Part shown: in pieces, positions 1-8,174 of the stretch
How positions within the stretch are numbered: the first letter of the stretch is position 1
Layout: the number at the start of each line of letters is the position of its first letter
DNA from: Prevotella sp. UBA6429
GTDB taxonomy: Bacteria; Bacteroidota; Bacteroidia; Bacteroidales; Bacteroidaceae
Direction of reading: 5' to 3'
NCBI GenBank assembly: GCA_002437285.1
Contig: DJOV01000080.1
Location: 1-35,905 of the forward strand
Length of the DNA: 35,905 nt
The notes under the pieces: model-generated
What the model was told of the DNA's origin: nothing
The model's input: the letters and a program-made list of their open reading frames with translations, nothing else
The model's database searches: none
Made by a program: the position numbers and the translations under genes

Positions 1-125
1 GTAAAGGTTGTATTTGTTGTCTTAAAAATGACTCTTCCGGAATTGGGAGTGACGGGCACGTTGCTTTGGGCTTGTCACTCCAAAATCAGGAAAAGCCTAA
101 CGGAATATGGCCATCTGGGTATATT

Positions 126-160
126 CTCTGAATCTCTACGTAAGAGATACAGAAACACTT
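126..160 (+). repeat. Left inverted repeat of an invertible promoter segment
   Basis: This 35-nt arm matches the reverse complement of 295-329 at 34 of 35 positions; the only mismatch is at 155 against 300. The core TACGTA is itself palindromic (137-142) and is flanked by near-symmetric CTC/GAG triplets. Such a core is a reasonable crossover or recombinase-binding site. Long inverted repeats flanking a promoter upstream of a upxY-type gene are the established signature of phase-variable capsule promoters in Bacteroidales. No recombinase gene lies in the window, so it would have to act in trans. Confidence 0.85.
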
Positions 161-294
161 TGCAAAAATAGGGAAAATATTGGAAATAAGAGAATTGTGT
201 GTGTTAAAAATTCAACGTTGCTCAAAAATATTCAACAATTATTTGCCAAAGATTTTGAACCAATCTTAGTATTCTCCGATTATCAGCGAGTTAC
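161..294 (-). promoter_or_regulatory. Invertible promoter segment, drawn in OFF orientation
   Basis: This is the AT-rich 134-bp segment between the two arms. On the minus strand it holds two exact matches to the Bacteroidota -7 element TAnnTTTG, both reading TATTTTTG (223-230 and 163-170). A TTTG box lies upstream of the first at 247-250, but its 16-nt spacing is shorter than the usual 19-21. No equally good -7 element is seen on the plus strand. As assembled, transcription would run leftwards, away from the antiterminator gene at 636; inversion would turn it towards the operon. The orientation call rests on motif reading only. Confidence 0.65.
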
Positions 295-329
295 AAGTGA
301 TTCTGTATCTCTTACGTAGAGATTCAGAG
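295..329 (-). repeat. Right inverted repeat of an invertible promoter segment
   Basis: This is the reverse-complement partner of 126-160, with one mismatch over 35 nt. It contains the same TACGTA core (313-318). The arm ends about 300 nt before the antiterminator start codon, which leaves room for a long untranslated leader. Confidence 0.85.
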
Positions 330-635
330 CAATAAAGAGAACTAACAACGATAAAATATGGCTTTCATATAAGCAAAGCGTATGACGCACTATTTGCTAA
401 ACACGGGTCTGCTCGCATCATGTATGCAGAAGGCTGAAAGACATAAAAGTGTTGAAAATTAGTGGAAGTTAGTCTATTGATTTTTCAATGCTGTGGTACC
501 TATCACAACCCCAATAACTCGGAAAGAGCATTCTTTTCAGGGGAAGCCGAGGTGTGTCATGCGCCCAAGTGCGTCTGACGCTTGGCGGCATTTTTCACAA
601 GGCTCATCGTCAACTGTTCCATACCGGAGGTTCAC
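330..635 (+). promoter_or_regulatory. Long untranslated leader of the capsule operon
   Basis: No convincing gene is seen here. The leader lies between the invertible segment and the antiterminator. A GC-rich imperfect hairpin around 563-589 (GCG/CGC and AACC/TTGG pairing with bulges) is followed by a T run at 591-595, so it could act as a weak terminator. A ribosome-binding site GGAGG at 626-630 precedes the ATG at 636. UpxY proteins are known to act on the 5' leader of their own operon, so a terminator-like leader fits, but the hairpin is not a strong one. Confidence 0.45.
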
Positions 636-2639
636 ATGTGGTTCATAGTCAAGACGGATGTTTTCACTGAGCAAAAGTCGATGGATCTGCTGAGTGAGAA
701 ATTCAAGGACACCATCGTTGATTTCTATTTCCCTTTGGGAAGACGAACCTACAAGAACGAGAAGGGCGAGAATAAAGTACGCTTTGTCCCTGTCTTGCAA
801 GGCCTGTTCTTCATCAGGGTGGAGAGTGAAGAGCGCCTGGAGAATATTCTTTCCAAATATGGCTACTTCATGTATAAGGGTGCTGACTTTGGAGCGAGAA
901 GCACTGAGGTCGTGGAACGAGTCTTTTTTACCAAGGCGCATATCCTCTGTGCCGACAGCAAGTCTCGAACCTTGGGCGAAATCGTTAAGCAGGCGAGAAT
1001 CCCCGATGATGAAATGGAGCGTTTCATCTTTTACAATGATAAGATAGCCGAAGGCATTGAGGGACTGAGCCTTGTTGACAAGCGATACAGTGACCTCATC
1101 ATGGTGAATGACACCATCCGTATTCTCAGCGGTCCGATGACGGGCTGGGTGGGGGTCGTCAAGCAAATCAAGCGCAAGGGCAAGAAAGACCGTCACCTCT
1201 TGATGCGCTTTGGAAACAATCGGTGCCTCATGATATCCAATGTCCGGCAGTATGACATGCAGATTGAGCATGAGGCAACGGTGGGTGCGAAGCCTGAGGC
1301 GGTGGGCGCATGGCGTGCCATCGACCAGCTGATAGGCTTCCTGCAGGCAAAGGAACCCGAGAAAAATGCTTCTGAAACATTGCGCAACCATTTCAGTGAC
1401 TATCTGGAAAAACTGACGGTCTATCGCAACCGCCATTCTTCTGACATAGCATATAGCAATAAGGTGGCAGAGATGACGACGGCTCGTCAACAAGAAATAC
1501 TCAGCAACATCGCTGACTCGATGCGCGCCAACTTCCGTATCCTTGCCAACTATTTCAAGGCGGATGGCGGAACCTTAGAGCAGGGACTGCGGGAACTGAT
1601 ACCTGATGTGATCCTGCGCCCGTTTCTCACCCCCACTCCGGGAATCGCCATCCCACAAGGACAGGACTATGTGGTCTTACGCCATGACGGTATCCTGGAG
1701 CTTATCCTCCGTTGCAACCTTCGGGGATTTTTCAGAGGCAAGGAATATGAAGCCGACAAGTACGCCCCAGTCTTCGACGAGGACTATGAGTATTACGCTC
1801 ATTTCGCCCTCTTGAATACGGACGAAGGCAAGGTGAAGGCCATCTGTTCCTGGGGTGGCTTCTATGATTATTATGCATCGCAAAGCAAGAACGAGCAAGA
1901 TAAATTCCATGCCGACTTGCTGTCGAAGAAATATCCTCGTTTGCTGTATTTGCTCACGCAAAGCGGATATAAGTTTGAGAAGGTTGGTGGCATAGGTGGA
2001 TTTTCGATAGATACGGACATCGACTATACGAGCGATATGGAAGAGCTGGGAAGAAGGGCCGACGGGTTCTTCACCCTTCATTCATCCCTCTTCACGCAAC
2101 TCACGTCGGCTGCCGTGGAGGTGTGGCAAGGAGCACGCTTGTTGGTATGGCGACAGTTGCTCCAGCGGTATGTCCTGCTCCATAAGGTGCCGGTCGTTGA
2201 CTTGCCTTCCGTCATCTCCCATGATTCAAAAACGGAAGAGGCGTTTGCGAAGGTTGATGGAAAGCTTGACATCGCAAAGGTGGCCGCCGCCTTGGCAGAG
2301 GCTAAGGAGACCATAGAGGAACATCTGGACAGTGGAAAACTGGCGGATGCCGTATGCAGGCTCCTTTCCGCCTCGTTGGCCTTTTCCTCCCACTTTGCCG
2401 AAGACGAGCTATACAATGATGTTACAGATACATTCAATCCCGACAACACCTTCACGGAGCTGTTCCATGCAATCATCGAACAGCTCGGCAAGAAGAAAGG
2501 GTGCTCCTTGTTGGCAAACCATCTGCGCAAGGGAATGGTGGAACTGCAGGAACAGGATTCTTGGAAATACTTCAAGTTTCCCTCCTTCCTCAGGCAAACG
2601 AGAAAGATTGACAAGATGGTGAATGGAATGACATATTGA
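636..2639 (+). CDS. UpxY/NusG-like transcription antiterminator with large C-terminal extension
   Basis: The predicted protein has 667 residues. The start at 636 is chosen over an upstream in-frame alternative because GGAGG lies 5 nt before it and the NusG-type N-terminus (MWFIVKTDVF) begins there. Residues 1-95 resemble the NusG N-terminal (NGN) domain, with the hydrophobic stretch VPVLQGLFFIRV. Residues about 152-200 resemble a KOW domain (IRILSGPMTGWVGVV). UpxY proteins of Bacteroides are about 170-190 residues and let RNA polymerase read through long capsule operons. Here about 450 further residues follow that I do not recognise; they have no obvious membrane segment and contain an aromatic-rich part (around 380-440). 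The gene heads the polysaccharide locus behind an apparently invertible promoter, as upxY genes do. The NusG assignment is firm and the operon antiterminator role is inferred. Confidence 0.8.
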   Translation: MWFIVKTDVFTEQKSMDLLSEKFKDTIVDFYFPLGRRTYKNEKGENKVRFVPVLQGLFFIRVESEERLENILSKYGYFMYKGADFGARSTEVVERVFFTKAHILCADSKSRTLGEIVKQARIPDDEMERFIFYNDKIAEGIEGLSLVDKRYSDLIMVNDTIRILSGPMTGWVGVVKQIKRKGKKDRHLLMRFGNNRCLMISNVRQYDMQIEHEATVGAKPEAVGAWRAIDQLIGFLQAKEPEKNASETLRNHFSDYLEKLTVYRNRHSSDIAYSNKVAEMTTARQQEILSNIADSMRANFRILANYFKADGGTLEQGLRELIPDVILRPFLTPTPGIAIPQGQDYVVLRHDGILELILRCNLRGFFRGKEYEADKYAPVFDEDYEYYAHFALLNTDEGKVKAICSWGGFYDYYASQSKNEQDKFHADLLSKKYPRLLYLLTQSGYKFEKVGGIGGFSIDTDIDYTSDMEELGRRADGFFTLHSSLFTQLTSAAVEVWQGARLLVWRQLLQRYVLLHKVPVVDLPSVISHDSKTEEAFAKVDGKLDIAKVAAALAEAKETIEEHLDSGKLADAVCRLLSASLAFSSHFAEDELYNDVTDTFNPDNTFTELFHAIIEQLGKKKGCSLLANHLRKGMVELQEQDSWKYFKFPSFLRQTRKIDKMVNGMTY

Positions 2640-2739
2640 CAATGTTTCTCCCACAGATCCCACAGATTTCGACATGTCTCCCTGTTGCGTCGCAACCGCG
2701 CCCACCCGCCAGCACGCCTCCTATCCCAACAAAAAGAGG

Positions 2740-2800
2740 CTCTTCCGAATTTTGGAGTGACAAGACCCATGGTTGGAATGTAAACCGATATAAACCCCAG
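2740..2800 (+). repeat. Interspersed intergenic repeat, copy 1 (plus orientation, partial)
   Basis: The block begins with CTCTTCCGAATTTTGGAGTG and ends with ATGTAAACCGATATAAACCC. The same two elements recur in reverse orientation at 3216-3320 and in the same orientation at 35649-35756. A shortened match to the first element occurs at 31-52. Confidence 0.75.
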
Positions 2801-3006
2801 CCCTTGAGGGGGTAAGCCCTATCGGGCTGGGTCCCCATGCGAGCCTTCGTGTCTTATGAGCCGAGCTCACGACACGAAGACTTGCCTGTCTCCCCACGGC
2901 TGTCGCCGCCTTCCCCCTTCAAGGGCTGGCTTTAAACCCAGTTAAACCGCTCACGCCATGCATCGGTCCCTGTCCAACGGAGTGAAGCAGCACATCGAGC
3001 GAGACA

Positions 3007-3130
3007 TGCGCGAGCGGTCTAACCAGTTTTACACTCCTACTGCGTGAGCGGTATATTCGGTTTGCAGTCCTACTGCGTGAGCGGTTTCATCAGTTTACAG
3101 TCCAACTGCGTGAGCGGTTTAATCTGGTTT
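3007..3130 (+). repeat. Tandem repeat, unit about 33 bp, four copies
   Basis: The core TGCGTGAGCGGT recurs at 3041, 3074 and 3107, exactly 33 bp apart, with a diverged first copy (TGCGCGAGCGGT) at 3007. The spacers are similar, of the form TTTRCAGTCCWACTG. An isolated reverse-oriented copy sits at about 30675-30715. There are no unique spacers, so this is not a CRISPR array. Confidence 0.75.
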
Positions 3131-3215
3131 ATGGCCAGGGGTGCGGGAAGGCGGCGACAGCCGCCATGCTACTGTTTGCGGCATGGGCCGTGAGCTTGCT
3201 CACAAAGGCCAAGGG

Positions 3216-3320
3216 CGCAAACAGCAGCATGAGCCCGTCAGGGCTTCCCACATCCCTGGGGTTTATATCGGTTTACATTCAAACCGGTGCGATGGCCCCA
3301 TCACTCCAAATTCCGGAAGG
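3216..3320 (-). repeat. Interspersed intergenic repeat, copy 2 (minus orientation)
   Basis: This is the reverse complement of the block at 35649-35756. Shared segments include a part reading GGGAAGCCCTGACGGGCTCA, the ATGTAAACCGATATAAACCC element and a terminal CTTCCGGAATTTGGAGTGAT. The two copies are about 32 kb apart in opposite orientation. Confidence 0.75.
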
Positions 3321-3404
3321 ACCCAAAAAGATCCGTGTAACGCGTGTGATCCGTGGGAGACATACAAACCGCCTTCACGGGCTGACGGCCCAAAAGTCCA
3401 TAGC

Positions 3405-3476
3405 CAGGCCAAGCGCAGCGCCACCCTGGGTTTATGACGACAGCGAGAGCCCACGCCCTACAGGGGCAAAAGTCTT
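3405..3476 (-). repeat. Second interspersed repeat family, copy 1 (minus orientation)
   Basis: The reverse complement contains ACTTTTGCCCCTGTAGGGCG, then a CTC-rich middle, then CCCAGGGTGGCGCTGCGCTT. A diverged copy in the plus orientation closes the window (about 35841-35905). Confidence 0.6.
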
Positions 3477-3526
3477 CCTGACAACACCCCATAGCCCCAA
3501 CATATCCATCACCGTAAGATATCATC

Positions 3527-4459
3527 ATGAGCGAAGAAACGTTTCCTTCCGTGTTTGCGGTCTTCGATTATCTGAAGTCCAAAGGGCGGGGAGGCTTTTA
3601 TCACACGTCTCCACATTTTGAGGTCATGCAGTTTTCTGACCGGCAACTGATAGCCTGTCCTATGCCCATGACCCCTCTGTACAGGGGGCAGAATGCCATC
3701 TATGAGCCTTGCAAGCCATCACTATATAGAGGACATTGGACGAAAGAGCAGTTGTTTGAACGTGACATGCAACTCAATGAGTTCAAAGTCATATTACAAG
3801 ACAATCCACAGGTGAAAGATCTTGAGAGCGGTGGGCTGGTCGTAAATTATGAAGCCTTGGCGCAACACTACGGCATCGCCACGAACATGATGGACATGAC
3901 CAACAGCCCCTTGGTGGCGGCTTTCTTTGCTACTACAGAATATGACCCGGTGACAGACCGTTATCGTCCCGTCCTCCACACTGTTTCCAAAGGCATCATC
4001 TATTTCTCGCCGGCAGGAGACATGCTTAACTTTACCGACAGAAACCGGATATGGCCCATAGGACAGGCAGCTTTGAAACGTCCTGGTGAACAGCGAGCCT
4101 ACGCGATGGTTATGGAGAAGAATACCTCCTTCAGCATGGCAGCCTTTGAATTTTGGCATGATCCTCAGAGCTCATTGCGAATATGGGATATGACGAAGGG
4201 CGGAGCGATGCTTTTCCCATATGACCCGATGACGGAGAAGGTAAGAGCCATGAAGAAATACCGCATATACAGCCTTGGCAGCTTAAAGCAAACCTACGAG
4301 GCGAACCGGAATTTTGCCAAGTCCGCCGACGAGGCGCAAGCGATCATGGAACGTCAGGGCTGCACCTTTGTCAGCAAACTGCCGTTCGCCTATACCCATG
4401 AGGAGACGCACCGCCTCACGGAAGAATATTACAAGGCATATCCCGGCAGCTTCAAGTAA
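3527..4459 (+). CDS. FRG-domain protein
   Basis: The predicted protein has 310 residues and no signal peptide or membrane segment. It carries the hallmarks of the FRG domain: YRGQNAIYEPCKPSLYRGHW around residues 48-67, and an ALAQHYGIATNMMDMTNSPL block followed by VAAFFAT around 110-136. FRG domains (named for a conserved Phe-Arg-Gly) are widespread in bacteria and often lie in mobile or defence-associated regions; their biochemical activity is not established to my knowledge. The gene lies between repeat DNA and a NACHT NTPase in the same orientation (92 bp apart). A second, larger FRG gene lies at 18801. Family call good; function unknown. Confidence 0.75.
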   Translation: MSEETFPSVFAVFDYLKSKGRGGFYHTSPHFEVMQFSDRQLIACPMPMTPLYRGQNAIYEPCKPSLYRGHWTKEQLFERDMQLNEFKVILQDNPQVKDLESGGLVVNYEALAQHYGIATNMMDMTNSPLVAAFFATTEYDPVTDRYRPVLHTVSKGIIYFSPAGDMLNFTDRNRIWPIGQAALKRPGEQRAYAMVMEKNTSFSMAAFEFWHDPQSSLRIWDMTKGGAMLFPYDPMTEKVRAMKKYRIYSLGSLKQTYEANRNFAKSADEAQAIMERQGCTFVSKLPFAYTHEETHRLTEEYYKAYPGSFK

Positions 4460-4551
4460 TTGGGGAATCTTTTCACAAGCCAATTTAAACGAGAAGACGT
4501 TGCTCGTTTAAAGTGTTAATCCTTTGTAAACCGGATATTAGAGATTGAATT

Positions 4552-6465
4552 ATGACGCCTGATATGTTGATAGCTACGAAGCCATTAGTTGATAATGTCG
4601 TAAAGGACTTGGTAGTACCCAAAATAAAACAATTTGTTGACCGATTGTCTTTAGGGTATAATAAGAATTTAGTGCCCACAGCAAAGCATTTCCAGGAGTA
4701 TTTGAATCGTGCCTACGACAAGTATAGCATCTTGAACACTTTGGTTTTGCGCAATCGGATAAAGAAATTGAAAGATGTTTATGTGCCTTTGACGCTTGTT
4801 TTTGAGGACAATGAGGGCAATTCTGAATATCAAAAAGTCGATGGATTTCCCAAAGACTTCATGGTGAAGAATAGTAAACTTCTTATTACAGACACCGCAG
4901 GAATGGGGAAGTCTACCATTGTGAAACGAATGTTTTTAGATGTTGTAGACAATGCTTATGGGATTCCAATATTTATAGAGTTGCGCCGAATCAATGAGCA
5001 AAACGACCTGATAGAGGAGATAGAAACGCAGATAAGTTCTCTGCCGCAAAAGTTTAGTCATCAGCTTCTTTTAGAGTTGCTTATGTCTGGCGGATTCATC
5101 TTCTTTTTTGATGGATGCGATGAGATACCAATTGCAAACAGAACATTTGTAATGCATGAAGTGGAAACTTTTGTCAGTAAAGCAAGTCTCAATACATTCA
5201 TTGTAACATCACGTCCTGACGAGGTGCTAAATTGCTTCGGCAGTTTTAGTAGGGCGTCCATTAAAGGGCTGTCAAGAGGCGAATCTTTTCAATTGCTTAG
5301 AAAGTATGACAACAATGGTCCTGTTTCCCGGAAATTGGTTGAAACGTTGAAAAACGAAAAATACAAGATGATAACGGAATTTTTGGAGAATCCGTTGCTT
5401 GTTTCATTGCTCTTTATTGCATTTGATTATAAACCGACCATACCAATAAAAAAGCATTCTTTTTATCGTCAGGTATTTGACGCTTTGTTTGAAAATCATG
5501 ACTTGTCTAAGGGAGATAGTTATTGTCATGAGAAACTATCGAAGCTCAATAGTGATGATTTTGAAAAGATATTGAGGCGAGTAGGCTATGAATGTCAAAA
5601 AAAACAACAGGTAGAATTTCTTAAGCAAGATATTCTGAATATCATTGGTAAGGCGAAGGACTCTTATATGAAATTCACTTTTGCCAACTCTGATTTCTTG
5701 AAGGATTTGCTGACTTCCGTTCCCTTGTTCTGTCAAGATGGAATTTATTATAAATGGGCGCATAAGTCTTTGCAAGAGTATTATGCAGCTTTGTTTATCA
5801 GCATTGATGCGAAAAATGGCCAAGGAAATATTCTGAGATCAATTTATAACAGTAGTAATATTCAACGATATGTCAATTTGTTAGACTTATATTATGACAT
5901 AGATCCTACTGGTTTTGATAAGTATATTTTAGTTCCTTTGTTGGAGGAATTTGTTGACTATTATGATAGTTACAGCTTGACGACATCTAATTTGCCAATG
6001 AAACTAATAGATGTTAGACTGGGATTTCTTTTCGGGTATACTATGGTGTTGGGCAATCAAAGAAATGATAAGTTATTTGTTTCAGAGGACTTAGACGAGC
6101 AATTTAAGAAAATGCATAATCTGTCGCTAGGTTGTATCGCGCTTTTTAAGCCGATGTACTATGTTGCAGTTAGCCCCCGTAAGCAGAGCTATATCTTAGG
6201 CTTAGTCCGGAACAAGATCCCTGAATTGTTTACTGCTTTTAAGAAAAAGAGTGATGAAGATATTGCGATAAACAAAGCCTTTATTATAGATGGAATTAAA
6301 ACGGGGGCAAACTCTACAAAAGAATTTGAAACGATTAATATTTATATAAGTCATGCTTTTAGAGAAGGGTATTTAGATATAAATAAGGTAAGGCCTTATC
6401 TGAAGAGCTTAAAAGCAACCTTGTCAAGCGGATTCGACCCTGATGACTTATGTGATGGCCTATAA
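4552..6465 (+). CDS. NACHT-domain NTPase
   Basis: The predicted protein has 637 residues. The P-loop DTAGMGKSTIVKRM lies at residues about 118-131. A Walker-B-like acidic block FIFFFDGCDEIP lies near 183-194, followed by the sensor-type TSRPDEV. A WAHKSLQEYYAALF motif around 400-413 is typical of the end of NACHT modules. The C-terminal 220 residues are unassigned; no leucine-rich or TPR pattern is obvious. Bacterial NACHT proteins (the Avs/bNACHT class) are anti-phage sensors; those usually carry an N-terminal effector, whereas the first 115 residues here are a helical stretch I cannot assign. The gene is clearly AT-rich. An A8 run at 5597-5604 lies in frame. Confidence 0.8.
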   Translation: MTPDMLIATKPLVDNVVKDLVVPKIKQFVDRLSLGYNKNLVPTAKHFQEYLNRAYDKYSILNTLVLRNRIKKLKDVYVPLTLVFEDNEGNSEYQKVDGFPKDFMVKNSKLLITDTAGMGKSTIVKRMFLDVVDNAYGIPIFIELRRINEQNDLIEEIETQISSLPQKFSHQLLLELLMSGGFIFFFDGCDEIPIANRTFVMHEVETFVSKASLNTFIVTSRPDEVLNCFGSFSRASIKGLSRGESFQLLRKYDNNGPVSRKLVETLKNEKYKMITEFLENPLLVSLLFIAFDYKPTIPIKKHSFYRQVFDALFENHDLSKGDSYCHEKLSKLNSDDFEKILRRVGYECQKKQQVEFLKQDILNIIGKAKDSYMKFTFANSDFLKDLLTSVPLFCQDGIYYKWAHKSLQEYYAALFISIDAKNGQGNILRSIYNSSNIQRYVNLLDLYYDIDPTGFDKYILVPLLEEFVDYYDSYSLTTSNLPMKLIDVRLGFLFGYTMVLGNQRNDKLFVSEDLDEQFKKMHNLSLGCIALFKPMYYVAVSPRKQSYILGLVRNKIPELFTAFKKKSDEDIAINKAFIIDGIKTGANSTKEFETINIYISHAFREGYLDINKVRPYLKSLKATLSSGFDPDDLCDGL

Positions 6466-6652
6466 AGATAAATAAGGCTTGGATACTCTCAAAAAGCGAA
6501 TGGTCAACATTGCAGGTATACTCACGAGGGCTTGGTTATGCCACAAGTTTTTTGTGGAAATTAATTAGATAGCTCCTATGCAGGGGAATTTATCTTCCTA
6601 AAGATTATTGCTTTGATTGTGTTTTACGTTAACTCATAAATAGCTAAATGCT

Positions 6653-7075
6653 ATGACAACAGAACAGTTAAAACATTTGGATTATATTCAGAGTGCGATT
6701 AATCGTATGGCTGAAAATTCATTCAAGATAAAAGGGTGGATGGTAACATTGATTTCTGCATTGATGGCATTATTTGTGAATAGCGAGAAATCTTGGTTTC
6801 TGTTAGTGGCGTTCATTCCAATATTTGTGTTTTGGTTTTTGGATGCATATTATCTCCAGCAGGAGAGAAAATTTCGAGGATTATATGATGACGTTGTTAA
6901 AAATAGAGTGCGCTTGTTCTCAATGGATGCTCATTCTTATGATACGCAGAAGTATTCATATTCAGAATCATTTTGGTCGAAAACTATTTGCTCACTCTAT
7001 GGAACGATAGCACTTCTAAATGGTGTAGTATTTCTGATATTATTATTTAAAAGATATTGTTGTAATTGTAATTGA
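6653..7075 (+). CDS. Small SLATT-like membrane protein (candidate effector)
   Basis: The predicted protein has 140 residues. A hydrophilic N-terminal helix is followed by hydrophobic segments at about 28-45 and 48-66, then the polar stretch FLDAYYLQQERKFRGLYDDV, and a last membrane segment around 113-133. This architecture (paired membrane helices followed by a cytosolic helix) resembles SLATT-type proteins, which have been proposed as pore-forming effectors in nucleotide-signalling conflict systems. The stop lies 8 nt before the ATG of the TIR gene, so the two are probably co-transcribed. The exact family is uncertain; the membrane topology is clear. Confidence 0.6.
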   Translation: MTTEQLKHLDYIQSAINRMAENSFKIKGWMVTLISALMALFVNSEKSWFLLVAFIPIFVFWFLDAYYLQQERKFRGLYDDVVKNRVRLFSMDAHSYDTQKYSYSESFWSKTICSLYGTIALLNGVVFLILLFKRYCCNCN

Positions 7076-7083
7076 TTAGTTTT

Positions 7084-7548
7084 ATGAGTTCGAAAGAAAA
7101 TCACATGTTCGTTAGCCACTTCCATGAGGATGAAGAACACATTAAGAGATTAAAGGATTTGCTTGGTGCCAGTTTTGTGTTCAAGAACAGTTCTGTTACT
7201 TCTGATAAGTTCAATAGAGCTAGCAATCCAGATTATATCAAGTCACTTCTACGTACACGAATTTCTTGGGCCAAAACAGTAATATGCTTGATTGGACCTA
7301 AAACTCATGATAGTGATTGGGTTGACTATGAGGTGAAAAATGCAGCTAAGCAAGGTAAACGTATTGTTGGGGTGTTTACTTGGGGAGCCAAAGATTCAGA
7401 TATACCTCTGGCTCTTGACGAATTTGCTGACGCGATAGTTGGTTGGAATAAAGATTCCATTATTGAAGCTATCAAAGGCAAGTCTTCTTTTTGTAATGCG
7501 AACGGAACGCCGAGGGGCTATGAAAGTGCTAATAGAACAACTTGTTAA
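7084..7548 (+). CDS. ThsB-like TIR-fold protein
   Basis: The predicted protein has 154 residues, counting from ATG 7084 rather than an upstream TTG. The start HMFVSHFHEDEEHIKRLKDL and the block RTRISWAKTVICLIGPKTHD followed by SDWVDYEVKNAAKQGKRIVG match the TIR-like domain of Thoeris ThsB proteins (also known as DUF1863 or MTH538-like). Glu83 in WVDYEV sits where the catalytic Glu of ThsB is found. ThsB enzymes turn NAD+ into cyclic ADP-ribose-type signals on infection that activate an effector. No ThsA (SIR2/SLOG) gene is nearby; the membrane protein immediately upstream is the obvious partner. The next gene starts 12 nt downstream. Confidence 0.8.
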   Translation: MSSKENHMFVSHFHEDEEHIKRLKDLLGASFVFKNSSVTSDKFNRASNPDYIKSLLRTRISWAKTVICLIGPKTHDSDWVDYEVKNAAKQGKRIVGVFTWGAKDSDIPLALDEFADAIVGWNKDSIIEAIKGKSSFCNANGTPRGYESANRTTC

Positions 7549-7559
7549 AATCTCAAGTC

Positions 7560-8174
7560 ATGGCAAAAGGTTATAGTTATGTGGTTAAGCGCGATTATGG
7601 TTTTGCACCAAATCCTTTTAACGGTTTCTTATCACTTGCTACGTGTAAGGCGAGAATCAGAAAGTGGGCTCAAGTGGGTGATTTTGTTATTGGCAACGCT
7701 AGTAAAAAGTTCAATAACAAATTGATCTATATGATGAAGGTTACGAAGAAGACTACATTTGATGAATATTGGCAAAATCCGGAGTATTTATGTAAGCGCC
7801 CTGTTATGAACGGGTCTGTCAAGACAATGTATGGAGACAATATTTATCATCATGACGACAATGGCAATTGGATTCAAGAAGATTCTCATCATAGTCTTCC
7901 AAAAGGAAAGGTGAATATGGATAACCTGGTAAGAGATACCGGTGAGAGTGATGCTGTCCTAATATCTACAGAATTCTTCTATTTTGGTAAGAGTATGTTT
8001 GATGTCCCTTTAAAGTTTCGCAGATGTTTACATCGTTATGTCGGGCAAAAGAGAGTATCCTATGAAGAATGCATGGAGCTATGGGATTATCTTGTAGCAA
8101 ATTATCCGAAGAACGAAATAATAGCTTTTCCTCGCCTGTTTAATACATTTAAGCGTTATGACGGCAAGAGCTAA
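7560..8174 (+). CDS. Nmad2 (nucleotide modification associated domain 2) protein
   Basis: The predicted protein has 204 residues from ATG 7560. The beginning YSYVVKRDYGFAPNPFNGFL and LATCKARIRKWAQVGDFVIG, the GDNIYHHDDNGNW block, and the RDTGESDAVLISTEFFYFGK block match the Nmad2 family. That family was predicted from gene neighbourhoods (Iyer, Aravind and colleagues) to take part in modification of nucleotides or DNA bases. Its catalytic role is unknown. The 3' end overlaps the next gene by 17 nt, so the two are probably translationally coupled. Confidence 0.75.
   Translation: MAKGYSYVVKRDYGFAPNPFNGFLSLATCKARIRKWAQVGDFVIGNASKKFNNKLIYMMKVTKKTTFDEYWQNPEYLCKRPVMNGSVKTMYGDNIYHHDDNGNWIQEDSHHSLPKGKVNMDNLVRDTGESDAVLISTEFFYFGKSMFDVPLKFRRCLHRYVGQKRVSYEECMELWDYLVANYPKNEIIAFPRLFNTFKRYDGKS

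Larger units (their letters stand above)
2640..3526. other. Intergenic repeat-rich region
   Basis: This 887-bp stretch has no supportable gene. It consists of interspersed and tandem repeats, described separately, together with GC-rich palindromic pieces. One example is a 9-bp inverted pair, CTTCGTGTC and GACACGAAG, around 2845-2880. Such material is common between genes in Prevotella-like genomes. It separates the antiterminator gene from the accessory block and could be a recombination point for exchanging cargo. Confidence 0.6.

Noticed and set aside
107..319. 70-codon open frame across the invertible segment
   Set aside because: It starts before and ends inside the inverted repeats, has no recognisable protein and would be destroyed by inversion; the region is regulatory.
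537..1493. Long minus-strand open frame opposite the antiterminator gene
   Set aside because: It is a shadow of a clear plus-strand gene with NusG domains; no family features on the minus strand.
3007..3130. CRISPR array
   Set aside because: Units are contiguous and similar throughout, with no unique spacers and no cas genes in the window.
5597..5604. A8 tract in the NACHT gene as a phase-variation site
   Set aside because: A runs are common in this AT-rich gene and the frame is intact; there is no sign of switching, unlike the G/C tracts.
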